Positions 31,700-45,207 of a stretch of DNA of 64,000 bases are shown here, in pieces; within the stretch, counting starts at the first letter, position 1; every line of letters begins with the position of its first letter. The position numbers and the translations under genes were made by a program. The DNA lies in assembly GCF_030704535.1 (NCBI RefSeq), contig NC_081821.1, positions 5,967,001 through 6,031,000 on the forward strand. Reading direction: 5' to 3'. The DNA is from Vitis vinifera (taxonomy: Eukaryota; Streptophyta; Magnoliopsida; Vitales; Vitaceae). The notes beneath the pieces are model-generated. The model searched no databases, was not told the DNA's origin, and was given only the letters and a program-made list of their open reading frames with translations.

Positions 31700-34590
31700 T
31701 GGAATGGCGTTCAAAAAAAACAAAACGAAAAAAGAAAAGCTTAAAAAATTAACCTCGGTTAAAATGGAGTTTTTCCTTCCTATTTTTTTCACCGTAGTTA
31801 GTAAAGACTGTTTTGACCCTGATGGGGGTCCTCTAACCACCATTTGCTTTTTCTGCGAATCAACTTTGGGATTTGGACCGTCTTTTTCAATCAAATTAAC
31901 GATTCTGCCACCACCCGGTGCCAAGTTGTTATTTTGGGCTGTCCACCACCCCAAAGAAAAATGGGCCCATCCTGGGGACAGAGTAACGACACAGAAGTGC
32001 TTGCCGGCTTCAAATGGGTCCCATTTTGGATGTGAATGATGTCAATTTCAACCTGGTAAGAAAATCTCAGCCATTGCATCCTTTCCTTTTTTGTCCCCAC
32101 TTTATAATCGGAGTTTCTTGAACAAAAGTGATGTTTAAAAAAATTATATATGATAAGACGAATCGTATGGTTTTGAAAGCAAGGGTATCTTTGGTAAACA
32201 TTTGAAAATCGAAAGACTACCTAAAGTTGTTTTTTTCTTAAATTATTTTAAAAAATAATTATATAAGTATATATTACATTTAAAACTAAAGTCTTAAACA
32301 TAAAAAATTATTTTTTAAAATATTAAAAATATATCAAAATTTTAAACAAACTTTCATTTTATAAAATATAAAAAAATTATTTTTAAAACTATTTTAAAAA
32401 ACAATTATAAGATAAAACCTAATTATCAATGTAATGCTACGTAAAGATGAGAAATTTTTTTTGTAATATCATAACATCCACGTCACATCTTCCATGCGAC
32501 CCCTTTTTTTTTTCAAATATTCAAGATTTTGCAAAATCAAATTTCAAAAGATGAATCATATGATTATTCCTCCTTATAATGTTTTTAATGCGAGAATGAT
32601 TCTCGATGAGGTGAGGTAATTAACGAGTCATGTGTGATTCAATCAAATAATTGGAATCATTCCTTGTTGTAATTGACCGGTGCCATCATAAAAAGTGAAA
32701 GAGAAATGTGGTGTGAAAGTGAACGACAAATAGGACGATCTAGCTTCAAAGATATGCATTCTTTAAATATGACAATAATGTTGAAAAAAATCCCCGGTAT
32801 GATCAAACTATAGACAATAGAAAATAATAAAATCCACATCATCATTATAAAATTTTCTTCCACCTTCATTAAACACAACTTGTACTTTAAAATTTGCATG
32901 TTGCATTTAAAAAAAGCTAAGACGCAACATGAAAGATATGCAAATATCATAAAAGTAGAACCAAGGTTCCATCTTGGACCACCCATTTGGATTGTTCTTT
33001 GCTCTTTCAAGTTTCATGGCTCTACCATCCTTCATCTCAACGCATTTCTCTATTGCTCTAGATGGAAGTTGGAGTCCATTCATATATATAAAATATTGAA
33101 CTTAGGACTCCATCCAAATGGTCCAAGAGGGCATTTGAAATGAGCCCATAGTGCTTAGCCCTTGCCCTTACCCTAACCCAAGTTTCATTCAATGCTTAAA
33201 ATGTCATGTCCTTTCGTGAGACTGGACTGTTCACTTGTTTCTTTGTTCTTCTTTTGAGGTTTTTTGAATTGAAAACAAAAAAACAACTACCAAGTTGGTT
33301 GGCGTTAATACATGAAATGGACCCACCAAAAGCTTCAAGTCATCATATGAAAGTCCTTTAGTGTCCATGTTGTGAACATTAAATTAATTGAACAAATATT
33401 AATTCATTTTAAAATTGGCAATTTCACCATCCATGGTCACTAATCTAACAAAAAAGGAGAATTCTCCCAAACAAGTCCTTCAACTTGGATTCAGAAGTCT
33501 TTACACATATTTTTTTTGGGGGGGGGGGGGGGGGCAAGTGGTGTTTTGTCTTGTGAGAACAAGTTGGCTAAGGCCTTGGTTAAATGGGTATTTCTTATTT
33601 TATAATTCACCTAATATCTTTTCGCTTCTACAATATATTTTATTTCTTATTCACTTGACAAGTGGTAATCGAATGTTGAAACATTCTTATGCTTAATGAA
33701 TATTAAATTTTTTTTTATATATTTAAATAAATAAATATAATAAAAAGTGGTAGTATTATTTTGTAGGACAATTTTAGACGTTGAGCTTAAAAATTAAGAT
33801 TTGGTTCATATAAGTTCACTATTTAAACTCAAGACCTAGAAAAGGTGTGAAAATTGAAAAGAAGGATAATGATTTTTTATCTTTTAAAAAATGACCTTTA
33901 TTGATTATGAAAAAAAAATTAAAAAATATTAATTTAAATTTTATTCATTTTTTAAATCTCAATAAAATTTAATTTAATTTAATGATTTAAAAAAATACAC
34001 AATTTTTCAAAAAAATGAAAATATGTCAAAATTATTTTTTTTAAATGATACATTTTTAGAATATATATATTTTTTAAATTAGTTTTCTAAAAATAATAAA
34101 TTTTCAAAATAATTATTAAAAAAATTAAGATAAAAAGTTTGTTAAATATTGTGGTAGAAAATACTGAAAATAGTTTTGAAGGATATATTGGTATTTTCAT
34201 CTTTTATATCATTTTCATCAATTATGCAACTTTTATGGGTCAAATCTTAATTTTTGGAAACACAATTATCCTTTATTTTTTTTAACAATTTACTTTTATC
34301 TATAAATACCATGGAAGTCAAAATGAGCTATAATTTGATATTTAATACGAGTTAATTTCATTGATTTTAGTTTACTAGTATTCTCGTTGGATGTTTTCGT
34401 TAATCTTTTATTTAATTTAAGATAAGAGAGATATTTGATAAAATTTTAAATTATTGAAGGTTAATTGTAATTAGTTAAATCTTAAGGGTGGGGAGTGAAA
34501 TTATTTTTATTTAATATTAATAGATTTTAAAGGAAAATAATAGTAATGAAAGATAATGATAGCGACGAAACTACCGTTATAATGGTAATG
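31700..34590. other. AT-rich upstream region of the CYP78A gene
   Basis: No gene. It contains a run of 17 G at 33518-33534 next to a T-run, and long A/T-only stretches around 32230-32420 and 33700-34270. Confidence 0.45.
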
Positions 34591-35470
34591 GTAAATGTGG
34601 TGCAGAGTGGTCAAATGTTGGTTAAGTTAACCACAGTTAAAAACAAGGGGGAATTAATAGCAGGGGGGGGCCAGCTGGCCCAGCTCACATACATGAAACA
34701 ACGCAGAAGCCAAAAAGATGCCACGTGGAGAAGTTGTGGGCCGATTCAGCGGAAGCACGTGGAGGTCTAGCATGTCTAGTGAGTAGTGAATAGGGGTTGG
34801 GAGGGGGAGGCGTAGGGTCCGAGTCACTGACATGGGTAGCTACAGCGTCGTCTAGGCCTGCGCCACACTTCAGAGAGCCATGATTGTTGACACCCGTTAC
34901 GGCGCCGCCTTCCATTTCAGTCTTTCAGATGCTTTTTAACGGTACGACCACGCTTCCTACGTCCCTCCGGCTGTGCGTGGGTCCCACTCTCTTCAACAAC
35001 AACCATGACATTGGCCCACCATTCTTTATTTAAAAATAAATAAATAAATACGCCTGATTTTGTCCAAAATATTATTATAAACGTGTGATTCTATTTTTCA
35101 AAATTGATCGTCCTACGTTTATAGTTTGAAAAAATGTCAACTGCCTACGTGTCAGGTGAGATATTTATTTTGAACGGAGAGTGGGCCCCGAGGGGATGGA
35201 GGTGGAGAACAGTGAAAATGGTCCGTGAAAAAGGGTCTGACGCGCCGCTTACGGTAGGGCGTCGTTTCAGAGGAAGGTACTAAAGCCTGAATCTGTGGAG
35301 ACATCAAAGATATGAAATAGCTGTTACAATGATTCTTCTTCTGTGAAATGAAGATTTTGTATCTGCGCCCAAGTAAAGAAAACCACCCCCACACCTCTGA
35401 CTCCGGTCAACGCCACCACACCGCCACCATCTCCGCCTCCACACGATGCCCCACCTACCTAGTGATAGTG
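34590..35470. promoter_or_regulatory. GC-richer island with G-box and other ACGT-core motifs
   Basis: This stretch of about 0.9 kb stands out from the AT-rich DNA on both sides. It holds the palindromic G-box CCACGTGG (34721-34728), a second CACGTGG 34 bp later (34756-34762) and TACGTGTC near 35145. It also contains GACGCGCCGC, CGGTAGGGCGTCG and CACACCGCCACC blocks. bZIP and bHLH factors bind ACGT-core motifs. It lies 3-4 kb upstream of the CYP78A start. No open reading frame here resembles a protein family, so a distal regulatory element or a dead promoter is the best reading. Confidence 0.35.
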
Positions 35471-36787
35471 ACATCTCTCACCTCTCGTATCATTTATGAT
35501 TCCCCTTTATTTTTCCCATTCTCATTCCTTCTTCTAATTATGTGAATATTTTGTAGGATTTCCATCACACAAAAATACTTTATTTTTTAAAAAAATTAAG
35601 ATAAAATCAACGTAAAATATCAAATATAAATTTTTTTAATAAAAAAATATTATATTATTTTATTTGTAATAAATAAAATTGAAGGTGTATTTTCCAAAAT
35701 TCAAAATAAAGACAGTTGAAAACCCAGCCATACAAGACAAATTTCTTGTCTTGAATGGAAAGCAAAATCAGGAAATCATAAACCAACCATACACGTTTTA
35801 CTCAAAGCAGGAAAATTTCATTTTCCTTGGTAATATAAATTCTTTAAAAAATGTTTTCAACCTGATAAAGACATTTGATGTACTTCACACACCAATACTC
35901 TATAGCAAAATTGGAAGTTCCTTGTTTGTCCATTTATTACTATCATTTTTAAGGGTAGAAGGGTAAAAAAAGGAAAGTCGAGTTTGGTGGAAAAATAATT
36001 ATTTTTGAAACAAAAATCTTACATTTAGATTACTTTTCAAAAAACTCACCAATTTAATATTTCAATCACATAAAATTTCACTTTGTTATAATCTATAGTT
36101 TTAGCTTTAAATTTAAAATCACGGTTATCAATAGTAATTTTTAAAATCACAGTCAATGATTATGGTTTTAATTTTAAAATTAAAATTTTGATTATTAATT
36201 ATAGTTTTAAAATATAAAAATAAAATAAAATAATAATAAAGCAGAAGTTCTATGGTGTGAAAGCATTACTTGGACAAATATTTTTATTATATTGAATTTT
36301 TTTTAAAAATGTAATTTGATTGCAAACTTAGGAAATAAAGGAAAATTTTGAAGAGACAATTTAAAAAAAAAGAAAAGGGGGGAAGTATTCAAAGGTGTGT
36401 TAAAGCATTCTTATCCATACTCTTGTCATTCTAAATGACTCTTCACCTACCTACAAGCCTAAAAAAGGATCCTTGAAGCATCACTGCAAGTCTATACCCA
36501 TCAAATGAAGTGAACATGTGAACTTGCACTAAAAAATTTCGCAAGATTCCATCTCTTTTTCCTACTAGAATTTACAGATGCTGTTTCCAAATCAGGTTGG
36601 AATTTCATTTATGGATTTCTATTTGAATAATATTGTTAAAATGTATTTTTTTTTTAAATTTAATAAAAATATAACATCGTAAAATCGTCTTTTCAAAACA
36701 CGGTGTAATTATATTTTCAAAATAAGATTTTAGAATTAATATAATATATAAATTTGTAAGAAAATAATCATTTCAAAAAATCATCTT

Positions 36788-38300
36788 GACATTAATATAA
36801 AGTATTGTGTCGTTTCAAAAATAGATTCATCATTATCATTATTTTAGATTTTTTTAAAACACATACAATATGCAAAAAAAATCCATTCATTTTCCTCAAC
36901 TTTATGTATACATTTGTTATCTTATGTTCTTCTATCCAATGTCCAATAATTTTGAAGAATCATATGGATTATTCTTTTTAGATAAATACTTTTGGGTTAT
37001 GCATTTTATGAAAGGTTTATATAGATATGTAACCATTATATCTTGGTGCAGATAAGACTTGTCATGTTTATAACGTTTTTTGTAATAACTATTAAAATAT
37101 TTTATTTGGTAATTATTTTTAAAACAATTTTTTTATTAAAAAAAACTTTATTATTTTTTATTTTTGAAAAATAAATATTAGAAAATGAGGCACATAGTTT
37201 TTTTTTTAAACACATGCAATATGCAAAAAAATAAAACCATTCATTTTCCTCAACTTTATGTATACACTTGTTATCTTATCTTCTATGTTGAATAATTTTG
37301 AAGAATCATATGAATTATTCTTCTCAGATAAATATTTTTGGGTTATACACTTTATAGAAGGTTTATATAAATACGGAACCACTATATTTTGATACAGATA
37401 AGACTTGCCATGTTTATAACGTTTTTTGTAATAAATATTAAAACTTTATTTGATAATTGTTTTTTAGAATAATTTTTTATTTATTTAAAATAACTTCCAA
37501 AACTATTTTTTGTTTTTTATTTTTATAAATAGAAAATATGGTGTTTTTGGATAATATATTTTCACTTGTTTTCCAAAAATTGTTTTAACAATAATTATAC
37601 AAACATTTAAAACAATTTAAAATAAAATATTAGATATAAAAATTATTTTTAAAACATATTTAAAAATATTAAAAACAAGTTAAAAACATTTTAAATTCTC
37701 AAATAAAATTTTGTTTGACATTAATATAAAGTAGTGTATAGTCTCGAAAATAGATTCATCATTATCATTATTTTAGTTTTTTTTTATATTTAAAACACAT
37801 CAAATATGCAAAAAAAAAAAAAAAAGACCATTCATTTTCCTCAACTTGGTGTATACACTTGTTATCTTATCTTCTATGTTGAATAATTTTGAAGAATCAT
37901 ATGGATTATTCTTTTTAGATAAATACTTTTGGGTTATTCATTTTATAGAAGGTTTATATAGATACGTAACCATTATATCTTGATGCAGATAAGACCTGTG
38001 ATGTTTATAACGTTTTTTGTAATAAATATTAAAACTTTGTTTAATAATTGTTTTTTAGAATAATTTTTTTTATTAAAAAAAAACTTAAAAAATTATTTTT
38101 TGTTTTTTGTTTTTATAAATAGAAAAATATAGTGTTTTTGAATAATATATTTTCACTTGTTTTCCAAAAATTGTTTTAACAATAATTATACAAACATTGA
38201 AAACGATTTAAAATAAAACATCTGATATAAAAATTATTGTTAAAACATAATTAAGAATATTAAAAACAAGTTAAAAATATTTTAGATTCTCAAACAAATT
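36788..38300 (+). repeat. Three direct copies of a segment of about 250 bp in a partial 585-bp tandem
   Basis: ACACATnCAATATGC followed by CCATTCATTTTCCTCAACTT begins copies at about 36860, 37210 and 37795, each running about 250 bp to TTTATAACGTTTTTTGTAAT. Copies 2 and 3 also share the next 250 bp (ATATTTTCACTTGTTTTCCA and on). Copies 1 and 3 share a 60-bp leader (GACATTAATATAAAGTA). The full unit is therefore about 585 bp with deletions in copies 1 and 2. No ORF or terminal inverted repeat is apparent. Confidence 0.85.
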
Positions 38301-38744
38301 TTTATTTTACGTAAAACAAATTTCAAAAACTGTTTTTTAGAGGGATTTTTCAAAACCTTTCCCCCGGAATTTCAAAATTTTAAAAGTGAAAAGGATCTTC
38401 TTTTACTTCCTCACGGAACACAAGAATATGCATGCGTGTAGCTCCTTCTAGACAAGCTTTAGACAAACACCTTTAGAGGATTTACAATGTGGAAAAAGGC
38501 CACATATCTTTTATTAGGTGATGCAAAGTCGAGAGAGAATTAATCCATGTGTTTTTTTGGGTCATAAAATTTGAATTAAAGTCTTCCACTTAGTGAAATT
38601 GGTAGAATCATGGTGACCCATCAACCAAAAGTGGCTAAAAACAGACGTGGCTTGATAGACGATAGTGGGTTTTAATTCCAGACAACCTTTAGACAGCGCT
38701 CAAACACTTTGACAATGGTGAGCAACCCCTTCTAGTTTTGAGTC

Positions 38745-39122
38745 ATGCAATTATCTCTCACTTTCTCAATTTGGCCGAACCATAATGACAAGCCATCACA
38801 TACCCACCTTTATTTAACTCATGGCTCACACGCTGGCGAGGCAAATTCCGCCGTCGAGTTGACAAAATGGCGTGTGATTCACATTACCTTTTATGACCAG
38901 TTTCCCCCAAGGGCTTTGATCTGCATTATTGTGGGTGTGCTATTATTGTTCCGACGCTTAAAAAAGAAGCATTATGGGGTGTTTGGAAACGAGGAAAATT
39001 GCTTAGATGAAGAAGTAGAAAAGTGGCGCAAAAACAAGTCATATTTGGCTGAAGCATCCATCAATTATTGTTGCACGTATTTGGAGAAGGGCAGCCATAT
39101 AAGGAATAGGCAAAACTTGTAG
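38745..39122 (+). other. Isolated 125-codon open reading frame, probably not a gene
   Basis: The longest open frame in the 31.6-49 kb gap. It has mixed amino-acid composition and one hydrophobic stretch (RALICIIVGVLLLFRRLKKK, about residues 56-75) that could span a membrane. No family motif is seen and no promoter or splice context was recognised. It lies just beyond the 3' end of the copia relic and could be an unrecognised fragment. Confidence 0.15.
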
Positions 39123-39780
39123 AAATTGAACTCTTGCTCTTTAGTCCTAAGCCATTAATGAAAACCAGAGTGGGTGGGTGCGTGTGTTGAACTTTTTATT
39201 TTGGACTTTCCACTCTTCACAAACCAACTCGCCGCAGGCCGGATTAAGCTGCTTTTGTAAGTGCCAAGCTACAATTTCATTCGTTATGCTAATTTCTATA
39301 AGCATCCCTGATGGTGCAGTGACAAGTCAGGCTTAATTTCGAGGCCTCAAAATTTCAACTTATTAAAAAATAAAAACACTTTTGAGGGATATTTCAAATC
39401 CTAAAAGGAACCGAACTCTAATATTAATAATCCTAATATATACTAAGAAAACAAAATCTCAGTTTAATTAGAATTTCCACACTGTCTCCCTTCAACCAAA
39501 TTCTCCAAATTTCTTTGTTTTTCATTAACTCGTGAATATAGTAAAATTTGATGTCGATGTGTTTGCTTATTTTAAGGAAAATCGGATTATTGATTAATGT
39601 GATTGCTAATTTATTATTATAAAAAATCTTTATATGAACTTTTTGAGTATGTTTTTAAGTCGAAGCAACTATACCACTTAGTAGCATCACTCGTACTTGT
39701 AATATACTTAGTTTCTACTATTGATAAAACAACTACCTATAGATTCTTTAATGACAAAAAACCTCTCAAATCAAGATTAA

Positions 39781-40020
39781 GAGTTCGTTTGACGGTGTTT
39801 TTAAAAAAATTCTTTTAACTTAAAAAGTGTTTTTGAAGAAAAATAAGATGTTTAGCAAAATTTATGAAACACTTTTAAAAATTTGAAAAATCACTTACAG
39901 TGTCGAAAAAATCACTTCTTGTGTTTTTTGGAAAAAAAAAAAAAAAACTTAATAGGTGATTCTCTCAAAAACACTTCTATTAAAAAAATACTTTGAGTAA
40001 AAACACTATCAAACACACTC
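39781..40020. mobile_element. 240-bp MITE inserted in the copia RNase H region
   Basis: The left end GAGTTCGTTTGACGGTGTTT and the right end (reverse complement GAGTGTGTTTGATAGTGTTT) are inverted repeats. Flanks are TAA on the left and TAG on the right, so a 3-bp TAA duplication with one change is likely, as in PIF/Harbinger elements. The insertion splits RNase H codons exactly between SSYA and NLDLRG. Confidence 0.75.
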
Positions 40021-40687
40021 TAGATGCATAACTTGAAGTACTTTTTTGCTTCTCTACATCACTTGCACAATCACTATTGGCATATCCAACAAATTGAACC
40101 TTGTTACCATATGTATAAAAATCACTATCATTTGGTGTGCCTTTAATGTATAGTAAGATACGCTTTGTTATTTGCAAGTGAGATTGGCATGAAGACTTTA
40201 TAAATTTGCTTACAAGTTCAATTTCAAATATAGTACATAGTCTCATAGAAGTTTAAAAAAAAAAAAAAAAATCTGCAAACTTTCAATCATTCTTCTAAAA
40301 TTTGTAGGATTAACCAACTCATCAGAGTTATCTTTTCCTAATTTCAATCTTTTATTAAATGAAGTTATAGTATTACATTATTCCATCTTAATTTTTTTTT
40401 AAGAATTTGCCCATTTTTCTAAAAAATAAAGACACATTTATCTACTTAAATTACTTCAATCCTATTAAAAAAACAAGACATTAATCCCATATTCATCATC
40501 TCAAACTAACCAATCATCACTTTTTTGGATTCTACAAGCATTTTCAAATTATTACCAATGATAATTAAATCATCCACATACAATAACACAATGAGAATAT
40601 CACCTTACAAATTGGATTTGACATATAAAATGTGTTCATAAGGACATATTTAAAATTCATTCTTAATGAAATAGCTATCAATACATG

Positions 40688-43049
40688 TGAAGGGAAAAAC
40701 TCAGATCTCTTCGTTTCTCAAGCGCAAATCAGGTTAGGAACATGCATAACTATCTTAGGCTTTTTCTAAATCATATGCATAATGGAAAAATAACATTTTT
40801 ATACTTTAAGGCTATGTTTGGTTGGCGGAATAAGATAGGAAAAGATATATATGTCATAGGATATCATATCCCATTGGATAGGATATGCATGTCCTAAGAT
40901 ATGATTTCCAATGGGATATGAAATCCTTGAATATACATATCCTATGGACACAATATTTTAAGGGAGCATATCCAATGAGATATACTATATTATATTTATA
41001 TTTAATTTATGAAATAAATAAAAATTAATATGAAATATATATTATTTTCAATGTTTAAAATAAAAATTATATCATATTCAAAATTTTTTTATTTAAAAAA
41101 ATGAAAATTTTGTTATGTTTAATAATATTCATGATTAAAATATTTAAACTTTAAATTTTTTTTTATATTATGTTATTTAACATATAAAAATAATTTATTT
41201 ATCATATATTAATATCATTTTGTGAATATTTTTTTAGTTTTTCTTTTTTAATCATAAATTTAATTTATAAAAAAAAATATTTTGTAAATTGAGTATATTA
41301 AAAAAAATTGATAAAAAAAATGAATTTTTGATACATGAAATATGTATATATCATATTTTACTATGGGATTAACATATCCCATGTGAAAAGGATGAAAAAA
41401 AAAGAGTGAATAATATATCACACCACTTATTATATCTTATGTTTGGTTAAACATAGGATAGGATAAGTGATGGAATAACTTATCCTATCCCATTATTAGT
41501 CAGATATGGGATATGATATAATACAATCTCTCTTATCCTATCCCATTGTATATCCGACCAACCAAACATGACCTAAAAGAATTCTTAAAGTGTTAATGAA
41601 AACCATACCTCAAATTCAGATATTTCTAAATCAAATTCACATGGTGAAGATGAAGATCGAAATCCCAGAAGTCTCATAAACCCGAAGTCTTCTACCTGAT
41701 GACTCAAACTTAATCTTGGCACACTTTCGATGGGAGGAAAAAATGGTGGAGGCTATGGATCTCTATCTCTCTAGATGGTGGAAGACAAAAGTTATGAAAA
41801 CCTTAATCCCTATGAGGTATTTATAGGGTTCCTAAGTGGGCTTAAGTGACTTGAGCCCACAAGGGCTTGGGTCACTTAATGTAGCCCAAATGAGTTTTAA
41901 TTGATTAATTAACTTAATAAGGCTTATTAATTAATCAATTAGCTCAATTCAAAAACCTTGTTCACTTGCTCATATGTAACCTTACGTAATTACCAAAATG
42001 CCTTTATGCACAAAAGTGAACCTGGAGTCGATCCGACCCTCATAACCCATGTCGACAAGGTATATGAGTTTAGAGCGGGGACCATTGAGACCTATAGGAA
42101 TGTTGGCTCCCTCAAAATCTAATTCTAAAATTGATTCAACATCTCATTATAGAGAATCAACAGAACTTCAGTATCTTATATAAATAGCAACGAGACACCA
42201 AGTGCTCAGGCCCGTGACCTATTATCCATTATGTTCAATCTCCCTATGAATTGGTGTTTGTAATCTAACAAAGTGAAAACTATTAGCCTTTTAAGACTAC
42301 CTCTACTCTTCTTGAGTTATAGATCATCCTATTGTATGTTCAATTAATATATCTTAGCTCTCAAAGAGCTTATGTCAAGTTCCACTTAAGGAACTATTAT
42401 GACCATAATTTTCCTAAACATACCTCTTTAGGATTACCCAATGGGACACACCGTCTCAATCCCAAGAGATATCATGGTACTTTTATTAAGAATATATATT
42501 ACTATCGGCTTCCATCAACAATTACCCAATCCATAGGGAATATATGATCAGCTTACGATTTTACTCGTAGGTCAAAGTCATTGTTAACTTTAACACAATC
42601 TCAATATTCTCGCAAGGTTGAGAGACAACACAATGAAGCAGCTTGATAAGGTCATGACTCATGATTACTTGATAACCTTAAGTCATGATTTATCATAGGT
42701 AGGTCCAATGTGTAACCATACACACTAGTGCACTCACCATGGAAAACTCATCCTGATAGCCAAGACAATCATCCTTTCAACTAAGAGGTGGTGCACTACA
42801 ACATCTAATGGGTTGCCTTGACCCATGAACCAATTGTGAATAAGTCATCTATTTGCAATGAACCCATGATTTAGATTTTCTGTGCAATTCCTAATGCATC
42901 TAAGTCACGTATAATGCAAAAGATGTAGGCAAGAATGCTCATAAAGTATAATACATTAAATAATGATAGAATTTGGAACATCATTAAATAAATAATGAAT
43001 TCCAAATTTATTACATCAGTTCATGTTTTTAAGGGTTCTATCATAACAA
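40688..43049 (-). mobile_element. Solo LTR inserted in the copia reverse-transcriptase region
   Basis: On the minus strand the segment runs TGTTATGATAGAACCC... to ...TTTTTCCCTTCA, a TG...CA-type LTR. On either side, copia reverse transcriptase resumes: LYGLKHTLIAWYTHC before it and IDSYFIKNEF after it. The flanks ACATG and ATGTG are consistent with a diverged 5-bp target duplication and restore the reading frame when one copy is removed. There is no internal coding region, so recombination between LTRs probably left this solo LTR. It is itself split by the MITE at 40810-41573. Confidence 0.68.
40810..41573. mobile_element. PIF/Harbinger-like MITE nested in the solo LTR (764 bp)
   Basis: The ends GGCTATGTTTGGTTGGCGGA and the reverse complement of the right end, GGTCATGTTTGGTTGGTCGG, form terminal inverted repeats. 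TAA flanks both sides exactly (40807-40809 and 41574-41576), the 3-bp TWA duplication of the PIF/Harbinger superfamily. Subterminal ATAGGATAT / CCTATCCCAT words recur near both ends. No transposase is encoded. Confidence 0.85.
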
Positions 43050-43098
43050 TGTGTATACCATGCTATTAGTGTATGCTTCAATCCATATAAGAGTTTTT

Positions 43099-43103
43099 TT
43101 TTA

Positions 43104-43141
<38 letters not shown>
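43099..43141 (+). repeat. (ATT)n microsatellite
   Basis: About fourteen ATT triplets within the copia relic, adjacent to the YGLK codons of reverse transcriptase. It probably expanded after the element died. Confidence 0.9.
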
Positions 43142-45207
43142 TTATAGACCTTTTCTTCTTTCCTTTTTATCACATATCTTTGAGGTTATACAATATAAAT
43201 GTCTTTTTGTAATTCATCATTCAAGAAAGTTGATTTTATATTCATTTGAGAAATTTTCCAATTCTTTTTGTGCAGCAAGAGAGATAATCATACAAACAAT
43301 GTTAAATCTAGCAATAGATGCAAAAACGTTAAAATAATCAATACATGATTTTTACTTATAACCTTTTGCCTTTAATCTTGCCTTGAAGTGATTGACTTCA
43401 TCATTTGTCTTGTACTTGGTTTTGTATACCCATTTGATACAAATGACATTTTAGAATTAGGGAGATTAGTAAGTTATTATATATTATTTTTCTCAATTGT
43501 ATGAATTTCTTCATTCATAACTTTAAGTCAACAATCATTTTGAACAACTTTTTCATAACTTGATGGATCACAATCTATAAATAAAACAAAATTTATTAAC
43601 TTTTCATTTATTGGATCACTGTCATCATCAACCACATAATCTTACAAGTGTGCAAGTAAGATGAGTTGACATTGTGGACGTCTTGTTGACTCTACAAGAT
43701 ATTGAGTTATAATTGGTGCACTAGTAGGTTGCATATTTTAATATTTACTTTGCTCTTCAAGATCAATGCAAGCATTTGATGACCATTTTTTATTATAATA
43801 CCAATTTCATTGTTTGCTCATAAAAAAACACACCATGTTGACAATAACCTTTTTAATTTATGGATTCTATAATTTATATTTTTTTTTGTTATTTAGCTAT
43901 AACGGATGAAAATGCACTTTTCACCTTTATTACCAAGTTTTTACTATAATACATCAGACACATGAGCATATGTTATGCAGTCAAACACCCTTAGATAGCC
44001 AATGTTAAGCTTCTTATGACTCTAAGCTCCTTGTAAGGTCTTTCCATAGACACTTTTAGCGTCTCACCTATTCAATGAATAAATTGCACAAGAGATTGCT
44101 TCGACCCAAAAAATTTCAAGCAACAATTTTAAGCGCAACATGCATAGAAATCCTTTTCCTATAGGAAAAATAAAATAATTAATTAATTTTTCCTCTCTGC
44201 ATTTTTTTATTATTATTATGGAGTGTACCTTATAGTGAATTGGTGCTCAATACCACATTTTTTCAAAAAATTATCACATACGGTATATTTTGTACCCTTA
44301 TTTGTTATCAAAATTTTAATAATATGTCCACTTTATTTTTTCATATAAGTATTAACATTTTTTTTATTTTCACATGCATTTGCTTTCTTCTTCAAAAATA
44401 AACTTTAGCCTTCCAACTAAAAGCATTAATAAAAGTGATGAAATATCCCCGTGATCTCCATTTGAGGGAACTTTTAATGAACATAGATTTGAATGAATCA
44501 ACTCAAGAGTCTTCCTAACTCTTTATGATTTTCTTGCAGGAAAGTGATTTCTATGAATTTTTCCTAAAACATATGTTTCAAAAAAACCTTATTTGGAGAA
44601 TTAAACCTAAAAACCATATTCTTTTCGGTAAGTAGTTTTGGACTTCCAAAATTTAAATGTCTAAAACATAAGTGTCATAACCAATTTTTATCATCAATTA
44701 TAGAATTAAAGCAAAATAAAATTTCACAATTAATATTTAACAAAAATAAACGATTTTGTGTTATATTTATCTTTTATATTAGCCCTTTCTTATATCATCA
44801 TTAATGGTACAAATGCCTTAATAGATCTGCATATCACATTATTTTTTTGAAAGTTGTTCCATACCTAATAAGTTTTGATGAAGACTTGAAATATTTAACA
44901 CATTGGAGATATCATTTTGGGATTCATCTTTCAATTTAATGGAAGTCTTACCTCTATCCTTAACTGCTACTGTTATGTAATTCCTAAATTTATCTCTTAA
45001 TTAAAAGCCTCATCCAACTCGGAAAACATCTCTTTCCTATCACATATATGATTACTACAACCTATATCCAAAAACCATATAATATTGTTTTCATTCTTCA
45101 TAGCATCAGTTTGAAAATTCGTCTCCTTCAATCTCCTAGCCCTATATTTTTATTTGTAATGACCATATTTTTGCAATTATAACATTGGATATGAAATTTA
45201 TTATTTC

